Part shown: positions 30,460 to 36,149 of the stretch, one piece after another
Layout of the letters: each line of letters begins with the position of its first letter
Position numbering within the stretch: the stretch's first letter is position 1
From: GWF2-43-63 sp035390965
GTDB lineage: Bacteria > Bacteroidota > Bacteroidia > Bacteroidales > DTU049
Assembly: GCA_035390965.1 (NCBI GenBank)
Contig: DAOPKE010000019.1
Coordinates: forward strand, 1 to 36,149
DNA: 36,149 nucleotides
Direction of reading: 5' to 3'
Notes under the pieces: generated by a model
Seen by the model: only the letters and a program-made list of their open reading frames with translations
Told to the model about the DNA's origin: nothing
The model's database searches: none
Position numbers and translations under genes: made by a program

Positions 30460-31050
30460 TTATTGGTTTTTAAAACTTCCTCTGCGATATCCTGCCCGAC
30501 GATTTAATGGAGCGCCGCAGGAAGAGCAAACTAATTGATTACACGCCGTTCCTGGTTCGCGGCTGACTTTTTCGCCACAAACAGGACAAACACAAATTTC
30601 GGCACAATTGCCACTCATTACAAATGCCGTCTCCAATTCAGAATTGTGGGTCTCAAATGTCTGATTGCCACACAAAGGACAACTTTCAATGGATCGGTCT
30701 TTGTCTGGATTATTGAAATTACAATGACATTTCATGCAATAATGCCAATCGCTGTCAAAATAAATTTTACCTCCTTCAACCACTATGGGACGGCATTCAA
30801 CAAAAGCATTGGCCAACTTCTGGCGCAACGATGCATAAATCCGGGTGAAAGTTGGCCGCGATACATTCATAATGGCCGATGCTTCGGCATGATTGCAATT
30901 GTCATAATCACACAATCTCAATGCTTCATATTCCTCATACAACAACGTTACCGGTTCTTTTTCCTCCGTGTCGGATTCTTGGCCATAGGGCTTAAATCCT
31001 TTCATTGAAGGGGGATTTAGAATTTTACGAAGTCGTTTCAATCGTGCCAT
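30460..31050 (-). CDS. DUF134-family predicted DNA-binding protein with zinc ribbons
   Basis: The 196-residue protein has the DUF134 N-terminal part: ARLKRLRKI, then EPVTLLYEEYEALRLCDYDNCNHAEASAIMNVSRPTFTRIYASLRQKLANAF, a sigma-70 region 4-like helix-turn-helix. The second half has cysteine pairs CMKCHC/CPLCG and CVCPVCG/CNQLVCSSCG, compatible with two zinc ribbons or redox-sensitive metal sites. DUF134 proteins are predicted regulators of the NifX/MinD/ORP clusters they neighbour. Two matching palindromes flank its promoter, so it may regulate itself. Confidence 0.88.
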   Translation of the reverse strand: MARLKRLRKILNPPSMKGFKPYGQESDTEEKEPVTLLYEEYEALRLCDYDNCNHAEASAIMNVSRPTFTRIYASLRQKLANAFVECRPIVVEGGKIYFDSDWHYCMKCHCNFNNPDKDRSIESCPLCGNQTFETHNSELETAFVMSGNCAEICVCPVCGEKVSREPGTACNQLVCSSCGAPLNRRAGYRRGSFKNQ

Positions 31051-31060
31051 AATTTTATTT

Positions 31061-31100
31061 TGAACAATTGTTCACTGCAAAGATAATGAACTTTTGTTCA
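31061..31100. promoter_or_regulatory. Paired palindromes flanking the DUF134 promoter
   Basis: TGAACAATTGTTCA (31061-31074) is a perfect 14-bp palindrome, and TGAACTTTTGTTCA (31087-31100) has the same TGAAC-N4-GTTCA half-sites. Between them lies the leftward -7 element TATCTTTG (31078-31085), an exact TAnnTTTG. The sites are 26 bp apart, centre to centre. The pair is shared with the rightward thioesterase promoter. Confidence 0.75.
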
Positions 31101-31142
31101 TTTGGGATATTTTTTTTTACTTTGTTTAAAATTTTAACACTA

Positions 31143-31514
31143 ATGAATTCAGCAACAACCCAAACCCGTGTAATTTTCCCTGCCGACCTCAATAATCATG
31201 AAACCTTGTTTGGAGGAAAAGCACTCATGTGGATGGACGAAGTGGCCTACATAACAGTGCTCAGATACCTTAAAAATAATGCAGTAACCATTGCCGTAAA
31301 CAAACTCAATTATATTAATGCGATAAAAGCCGGCGATATTATCGAGATTTCAGGTGTTGTAACTCAGGTTGGCAGCGTGAAAATCACTGTTCACGTCGAA
31401 ATTTACCGCGAAGAAATGGAATCGGGACAGAAATCCAAAGCCATTGAAGCCGATTTTGTTTTTGCACCGATTGATGAAAACCATAAACCAGTGAGAGTGA
31501 AAATGGTCGGATGA
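31143..31514 (+). CDS. Acyl-CoA thioesterase, hotdog fold (YciA-like)
   Basis: The 123-residue protein has the acyl-CoA thioesterase signature FPADLNNHETLFGGKALMWMDEVAYITVLRY, with the catalytic-type Asp of WMDE, followed by hotdog strands (INAIKAGDIIEISGVV). YciA-type enzymes hydrolyse short- to medium-chain acyl-CoAs. The longer frame from 31068 would include the promoter region, so the ATG at 31143 is used. It is divergent from DUF134. Confidence 0.9.
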   Translation: MNSATTQTRVIFPADLNNHETLFGGKALMWMDEVAYITVLRYLKNNAVTIAVNKLNYINAIKAGDIIEISGVVTQVGSVKITVHVEIYREEMESGQKSKAIEADFVFAPIDENHKPVRVKMVG

Positions 31515-31555
31515 ACGAAACAACTTTACAGATTCACGGATATGCAAAAAAACAC

Positions 31556-31583
31556 TACCTTTGATACTATCAAATGATACTAT
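31556..31583 (+). promoter_or_regulatory. Promoter with overlapping palindrome before the Fic gene
   Basis: TACCTTTG (31556-31563) is a consensus -7 element. TTTGAT-ACT-ATCAAA (31560-31574) overlaps it, and TGATACTAT is repeated at 31562-31570 and 31575-31583, right before the start codon at 31587. A protein bound here would block transcription. Confidence 0.65.
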
Positions 31584-31586
31584 ACA

Positions 31587-32561
31587 ATGAAGTCATTCAC
31601 AGCCCCATCATTCACCATTAGCGCACGAATGCTCGAACTGGTGGCTTCGGTGTCGGAAAAGTCGGGAGCTATAAACGCCCTGTTTCTCAACAAAATTCCA
31701 CTCCATATCCAAACCGAAAACCGATTTGAAAGCATTGTTTCGGGTCTTCTGCTCGATGGCAACAATCTAAACAGCAAACAAATACACGACATTCTGATAG
31801 ATAGTGTTCCTGACTGGAACAACAAAGAAAACAGAGAAATACTCAATTTGCTTACGGTATATAAAAAAATAGGCCAATGGCACCCATACAGCTTCACCTC
31901 GTTTTGCGCTGCTCACCGCACCCTGATGGATGGACTGAGCGAATCAGCAGGACATTTGCGGACTCAAAATGTGGGCATCAGACTTTATCGAAAAAAAATC
32001 AAGACAGCCCCGGATCCCAAACATCTCGAATCATTGCTCGAAAATTTATTTTCTTATGTAAAAACAAGCCGAGATCTTTTATTGGTGCGAAGTTGCGTGT
32101 TTTTTTATGAAATATCATTTATTCACCCTTTTGAACATGGCAACGGTCGCCTTGCCCGGATATGGCTGAAAATTCTGCTCAACGAATACAATCCTGCTTT
32201 TGGCTCTTTAGCCATCGAATCGCTCATGCTATCACAAAAACAACAAATGCACGATGTATTGTCACGTTGCATCCGTTCCGGAAAATCGACTTTGTTTATT
32301 GAATTTATGCTTGGACTCATTGATGAAGCCCTTGCTATACTGCTTCAGGAAAAACCTCCGGTCATTTCGGCCGAAGACCGCATGGATGCTTTTCGTCAGA
32401 GCTTTGTGCAGGACATGTTTACCCGCAAGGAATACCTCCAGTTTTTTAAAAATATTTCCACCGCCACCGCCAGCCGCGATCTGCAAACAGCCACCGACCA
32501 GGGCATCATTCACAAAACCGGCGATAAAAACCAAACGGTGTATCGGTTCAGAACAAAATAA
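31587..32561 (+). CDS. Fic-domain protein
   Basis: The 324-residue protein has a Fic motif HPFEHGNGRLAR (180-191). The canonical form is HxFx(D/E)GNGRxxR: the catalytic His, GNGR and last Arg are present, but the acidic residue that binds Mg is His184 here. An inhibitory-helix-like segment (VSGLLLDGN, 51-59) is present with Ser-to-Gly and Glu-to-Asp changes. The C-terminal part (about 255-324) resembles a winged helix (TATASRDLQTATDQGIIHKTG). Fic enzymes usually transfer AMP to target proteins, so the Mg-site change makes its activity uncertain. It is 25 bp upstream-promoted and followed by a lipoprotein gene only 2 bp away. Confidence 0.88.
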   Translation: MKSFTAPSFTISARMLELVASVSEKSGAINALFLNKIPLHIQTENRFESIVSGLLLDGNNLNSKQIHDILIDSVPDWNNKENREILNLLTVYKKIGQWHPYSFTSFCAAHRTLMDGLSESAGHLRTQNVGIRLYRKKIKTAPDPKHLESLLENLFSYVKTSRDLLLVRSCVFFYEISFIHPFEHGNGRLARIWLKILLNEYNPAFGSLAIESLMLSQKQQMHDVLSRCIRSGKSTLFIEFMLGLIDEALAILLQEKPPVISAEDRMDAFRQSFVQDMFTRKEYLQFFKNISTATASRDLQTATDQGIIHKTGDKNQTVYRFRTK

Positions 32562-32563
32562 AT

Positions 32564-33161
32564 ATGAAAAATACTGTAGTCATTTTATGCATTTCGATAT
32601 TGGTGCTTTGTGCTTGCACCAATGAAAACAAACAATCGGACAAAACTTTTGACGATTTCTCAGTACATGAGGATATTGAAAAAGCTGATTCGTTTTGTAC
32701 CATTCCGTACAACGGCCTGAAAAATNNNNNNNNNNNNNNNNNNNNNNNNNNNNNNNNNNNNNNNNNNNNNNNNNNNNNNNNNNNNNNNNNNNNNNNNNNN
32801 NNNNNNNNNNNNNNNNNNNNNNNNNCCTCTGTTCTATTTTTGCAACGACAGCATCGGCACACTGACTTATCCGTATTCGATGTTTTTTAAAGCGTGGTTT
32901 GTGAGTTACATTTCATCATACTATAAAGCAGAAAATGGTTGGGTAACCGAATTTGGTTTGTTTGTAGCAAAAGTAATTCATCACAACAGACTTCAGGATA
33001 AAGGGATCCATGAACAGAAACTGGAACAAAAACTAGAGGATTTTGAAAACTACTGTTACAGCTATAAAGGATTTCTGGTTGAAGATTTGGGTTATATTGA
33101 TAATTGCACCTATTTCTTCTTTCCCGACAGCAATCGTTTTATTTTGTACTATGCACCCTGA
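32564..33161 (+). CDS. Lipoprotein of unknown function, interrupted by assembly gap
   Basis: The N-terminal part starts MKNTVVILCISILVLCACTNEN with a lipobox LCAC and Cys18, so it is a probable lipoprotein. After 54 residues it runs into 100 Ns (32726-32825). On the other side an open frame (PLFYFCNDSIGTLTYPYSMFFKAWF...) is open right from the edge of the gap and ends at 33161 in RFILYYAP. The frames differ by one, but the N count is arbitrary, so they probably belong to one gene. It is unrecognised; the tail is aromatic-rich and soluble. Confidence 0.65.
32726..32825. other. Assembly gap of 100 Ns inside the lipoprotein gene
   Basis: The flanks share no overlap, unlike the other gap, so real sequence of unknown length is missing here. 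Confidence 0.9.
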
Positions 33162-33256
33162 TGAAAACTTGTAGATACTAATTCAAACACACAAATAAAT
33201 TTAAAACCATTCACAGCTCACCGATCACTGCTGGAATAATAGCATTTTGACTTCCA

Positions 33257-33361
33257 CTGACTACTGACTCCGCCGCGGCGGATGGCTACTGACCACTGGC
33301 TACACCGACGCTTCGGTCGGCGCTTTCAGCTGGCTACTGACCACTGGCTACTGGCTGCTGG
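33257..33361. repeat. Tandem GGCTACTGACCACTGGCTAC-type repeat with hairpins
   Basis: GGCTACTGACCACTGGCTAC occurs at 33284-33303 and again from 33332, with shorter ACTGACTACTGAC units around. Two palindromes lie inside: CCGCCGCGGCGG and CCGACGCTTCGGTCGG. It is typical low-complexity intergenic DNA, filling the gap between the converging lipoprotein and DUF4838 genes. Confidence 0.7.
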
Positions 33362-35632
33362 CTACTTCACAACGATTTCATCCACAAACACCCACGACTT
33401 CAAACCCGCATACGCATGCCAGGCAGGGAGCGCTTTTGTGGCAGTGATGGTGAATTTTATAAATCGTGTTTTTTTGCCTGTTTCATCAAAGATAAATGCT
33501 TTCATCATCGGCTCGGTTTGCAGATTGTCCGATGAATACAGCGTTACAGGCTCATTGTACTTTTTGCCGTCTTTTGACAACTGGCACGAAACGCTCACCG
33601 GATGAGTGATCCATGACTTCGGATATTGCAAAGTGCTGATTTCGGCCGATTGAATTTTCTTCACTGCACCTAGATCCAGCACAATTTCAACATCGCAGGC
33701 TTCCCAGCCCAGCCAGTTGATTTTATAATCTTCGGTGCCATGAACTCCGTTGGTCAGCGTGCCGGGGCCTGCAGCCTTGTAACGCTCATCGGCTGCCGGA
33801 TTACATACAACTGTTTTCTGAAATGCCAGATTGTCTTCGGTACTGACCTGAATATTCCGTTGCGTATTTTCGTACCAGATGTTGAATGAGAGCCCGTTTT
33901 CATTGAAATGAATCACATTATTCTGCGTACAAATCTGTTTGAATTTTTCGAGCATTTTGATCATTCGATCGCGCAGAACCCAGTCGCCGTCAACTTTATC
34001 GTACCACCCGCGCGGACCGAATAAATCGGTTTTGGCAATTTCCATTTCCGAAAACATAATGGGCAGCCGTGCAATCTGTACCCGTGCAAGCAGCACTGTG
34101 TCCTCACTTACAAGACTTTCGGCCATGTCGAAAAAAGAATGGTATGTGGCCAGATTTTCGACCGAAAGATACGTGTTGGCCGCCTGTACCGGGTTGCCAT
34201 AAATGTCGAGGAACTGATTGTAGCGCTGACATTCGGCATGAAGTAAATCGAAGTATTTCCGGATCCATGGCGCAGCAGGACCATAATAATGCTGCATAAA
34301 ATCGTCGATGACAGCATCTGCATCAGCATCAGGATTCCACATCAGCTTGCTCATGAGATAGGATTTGAGCTCAGCAAATTCAACCCCATGCGATGCATTA
34401 CATTGCTGGAAATTGGCAATCACATTATTGTCTGTGAAATACTGAAGGTTTGGCTGCAAAGTATGAAACAACGGAAACGGCGTCAGATAATTCGAAAACT
34501 GAACTTCGTAATCCCACATCATGATGTTTTTACTGATTCTACCCCACCCTTCCATATCCTCGCGGAACGAGGCTGCACCCGGGTCTTCAGCAATCGGTCG
34601 GGTACGGTTTAGTTCAATCGAGCACAACGTAATCATGACATTGCTGTCGGGTTTTGTGATCAGTGGCGGTTTTCGGGTGTACTGATACGCTAATGTGGTA
34701 ATGGTTTTATCCGGAAATTCTTTGGCCACCGCATTCACAAAACGCAGCATCAATCCGGCCGGAGAGCCTTCCTGAAGATCGACATCCTTGCATTTTTCGC
34801 ATTGACAATATTCGTAATTATCGTTCTGACTCACCGACCAGTATTGAATATCGGGATGTGCTTCCATTTCTTCACGGAGCTTTTCAATGGTGATTTCCAG
34901 TACGTCCGGATTAGTCAGACACAGCTGTCCATGCGGTACACGCTTACCATTCACCAGCGCAAAATATTCCGGATGTCCGGCAAAATAATTTTCAGGTGGT
35001 AACAGTTTATTAAATGTATGTACGTAGTATCCATGCCAATCATCTTCGCGCCAGCGGTCCTCAATGGTATTCAGTTTTCTGAAATATTTATAGCTTGTAT
35101 CAGATGCAAACGGACCATTCACAATACGGATGGTGGCCGGAGGAATCTGAATATCGTTGATCGGATTCAATGAAATGACTTTCATAACCGGTACGTATTC
35201 GGCATCGGGAGCCAGCATGCGTACACCCAGATAATCTTCGAGAAAACCGGTCACGCCATAAATAACGCCCATGCCACTGCCACCGGTGATATAGATATTG
35301 CTTTCAGAAGTCGAGATGCAATAACCGTCTTCGGCAAGCAAACGAGTTGTTTCAAAACAATAACCCGAAGGAAACTGACTGATAATAAAAGCCGGATGCT
35401 TTGCCAAAGGATGATTGTCGTGATAGATCGGCAATTTGGCCGAACTGATTTTAAACAAATACTGCTGCAGGATATTGGCAGCAATCAGGTCATTTTGGCT
35501 GGCCTGAGACCGAACGATAATGCAATATTTACTTTTCCCATTTTCAACCAAGCGAAGTTCACTGCTGCAAACAGCTGATAATGAAGCAACAAAACAAAAA
35601 ACAAGTGTTGAAAAAAGAATTCTGATTTTCAT
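33362..35632 (-). CDS. Secreted DUF4838 (glycoside-hydrolase-like) protein with discoidin-like C-terminus
   Basis: The 756-residue protein has a signal peptide (MKIRILFSTLVFCFVASLSAVC, residues 1 to about 22). An alpha-glucuronidase-type N-terminal beta domain covers about 25-150 (AANILQQYLFKIS, YITGGSGMGVIYGVTGFLEDYLG). The DUF4838 core follows (HPEYFALVNGKR, LCLTNPDVLE, YWSVSQNDNYEYCQCEKC). The last 140 residues (from about 615) look like a carbohydrate-binding F5/8 type C domain. DUF4838 proteins are usually found in polysaccharide-degrading Bacteroidota and are related to GH67/GH20-like hydrolases, but the substrate is unknown. The start at 35632 is preferred over 35659 because it directly begins the signal peptide. 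It is not part of an obvious PUL. Confidence 0.85.
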   Translation of the reverse strand: MKIRILFSTLVFCFVASLSAVCSSELRLVENGKSKYCIIVRSQASQNDLIAANILQQYLFKISSAKLPIYHDNHPLAKHPAFIISQFPSGYCFETTRLLAEDGYCISTSESNIYITGGSGMGVIYGVTGFLEDYLGVRMLAPDAEYVPVMKVISLNPINDIQIPPATIRIVNGPFASDTSYKYFRKLNTIEDRWREDDWHGYYVHTFNKLLPPENYFAGHPEYFALVNGKRVPHGQLCLTNPDVLEITIEKLREEMEAHPDIQYWSVSQNDNYEYCQCEKCKDVDLQEGSPAGLMLRFVNAVAKEFPDKTITTLAYQYTRKPPLITKPDSNVMITLCSIELNRTRPIAEDPGAASFREDMEGWGRISKNIMMWDYEVQFSNYLTPFPLFHTLQPNLQYFTDNNVIANFQQCNASHGVEFAELKSYLMSKLMWNPDADADAVIDDFMQHYYGPAAPWIRKYFDLLHAECQRYNQFLDIYGNPVQAANTYLSVENLATYHSFFDMAESLVSEDTVLLARVQIARLPIMFSEMEIAKTDLFGPRGWYDKVDGDWVLRDRMIKMLEKFKQICTQNNVIHFNENGLSFNIWYENTQRNIQVSTEDNLAFQKTVVCNPAADERYKAAGPGTLTNGVHGTEDYKINWLGWEACDVEIVLDLGAVKKIQSAEISTLQYPKSWITHPVSVSCQLSKDGKKYNEPVTLYSSDNLQTEPMMKAFIFDETGKKTRFIKFTITATKALPAWHAYAGLKSWVFVDEIVVK

Positions 35633-35850
35633 TCTCCAAAGAAAACAAGAAACATGCATTTATAAGCTATTCAAAACCCTATAGCTTTTCATTTATTATC
35701 AACAATAAATGAACATGAATTCAACAGAAAAACAACACTTATCAACATGTTTTCAAACAAATAAAAGCATCAAAAAGAAAGGATGGGACAAATATAATAC
35801 TAGTTTACAAGCAAATAGCTGTAAAACCAACCGAAGTTTTGTTAATAACT

Positions 35851-36149
35851 CTACGAAAACATATGGGTACCCTGCATGAGCCCAAGAAGTATTGCGCCCA
35901 AAGCAAAGAGAATACCAATGATAGCCAAAGCTTTCTTCTGTTTTATGGCAGGAATAAGACAAAGAATAATTCCAACGGTACCTGCAATAATAATGATTTC
36001 GCCAATGCTGATTTTCATGTCAAGAGCTTCGTGCCACAAACGCATACTCAAATCATCCAACTTACCCTGAAGGGCTTTCACTTTGGGCACATAAGTAGGG
36101 TCTGCTGAAAAAGTCTGAGGCGCGCCAGATTTGAGGCGACAAGACGAAG
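35851..36149 (-). CDS. Small membrane protein, 5' end outside window
   Basis: The frame is open from the right edge and ends at 35851. Two hydrophobic helices are visible (IGEIIIIAGTVGIILCLIPAI and KALAIIGILFALGAILLGLMQ) after a KVKALQGKLDDLSMRLWHEAL amphipathic helix. At the edge, the residues SSCRLKSGAP could be the end of a lipoprotein signal (Cys after Ser-Ser), so this may be a short lipoprotein whose first codons lie just outside. A GTG at 36090 or the ATG of MKISIGEI could also serve as a start. No family is recognised. Confidence 0.5.
   Translation of the reverse strand, partial: SSCRLKSGAPQTFSADPTYVPKVKALQGKLDDLSMRLWHEALDMKISIGEIIIIAGTVGIILCLIPAIKQKKALAIIGILFALGAILLGLMQGTHMFS

Noticed and set aside
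28898..31050. Nitrogen fixation genes
   Set aside because: The NifX-like proteins are single-domain family members without nifHDK, nifB or nifE/N. The neighbourhood fits ORP/MinD clusters instead.
1..36149. tRNA or rRNA genes
   Set aside because: No cloverleaf with a GGTTCRA-type T-arm and no rRNA-like segment was recognised by eye on either strand. A covariance search would settle this.

Overview
The window looks like a chromosomal stretch of an anaerobic member of the Bacteroidota (Bacteroidales-like). The evidence is a PorP/SprF protein next to a large secreted protein with the type IX secretion C-terminal domain, several Bacteroidota-type promoter elements (TAnnTTTG at -7), few Shine-Dalgarno sequences, and families of short intergenic palindromes. 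Two runs of 100 Ns show that it is a draft scaffold.

Layout. 1-640: GC-rich non-coding DNA with direct repeats. 775-3916: porin-like protein, two small VOC-fold proteins and a tRNA-dihydrouridine synthase, all rightward. 4066-5391: an Omp85-type barrel, leftward. 5651-11032: a surface module (S74-like fibre protein, 853-aa type IX cargo with three tandem 75-residue modules, PorP/SprF) ending in a terminator. 11333-13223: a complete 1.9-kb group II intron with its reverse transcriptase/maturase, inserted beside palindromic repeats. 13404-14735: a lone PAS protein, a 53-aa ORF and sparse DNA.

14736-31100 is the most interesting part. A Crp/Fnr regulator with four FNR-like cysteines is divergent from a rightward operon: DsrE2, TusA, MvhD-like, two different HdrA-like flavoproteins (the second with a C-terminal winged-helix extension) and a QmoC-like HdrC/cytochrome b fusion. 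Two CRP-type palindromes 22 bp apart lie in the shared promoter region. Converging on it is a leftward series of 11 close or overlapping genes: NifX/ORP-like, DUF89, CGGC-domain, two MinD-type ATPases with inserted ferredoxin domains, a radical SAM protein, a CobO-type adenosyltransferase, a three-cluster ferredoxin, HdrC, HdrB and OsmC. Upstream of that, and co-directional, are DUF134, a second NifX-like protein and two DUF5320 proteins, headed by a promoter flanked by two palindromes.

Inference: together the two operons encode every part of a quinone-linked, heterodisulfide-reductase-like electron transfer complex (HdrA x2, HdrB, HdrC, MvhD-like, QmoC-like), combined with a TusA/DsrE2 persulfide relay and an ORP/MinD-type metal or Fe-S handling cluster. 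No sulfate-reduction enzymes (Sat, AprAB, DsrAB) are present in the window, so the substrate is unknown.

31143-36149: a hotdog thioesterase, a Fic-domain protein with a palindrome over its promoter, a lipoprotein interrupted by an assembly gap, a secreted 756-aa DUF4838 glycoside-hydrolase-like protein, and the 3' end of a small membrane protein or lipoprotein running off the right edge.
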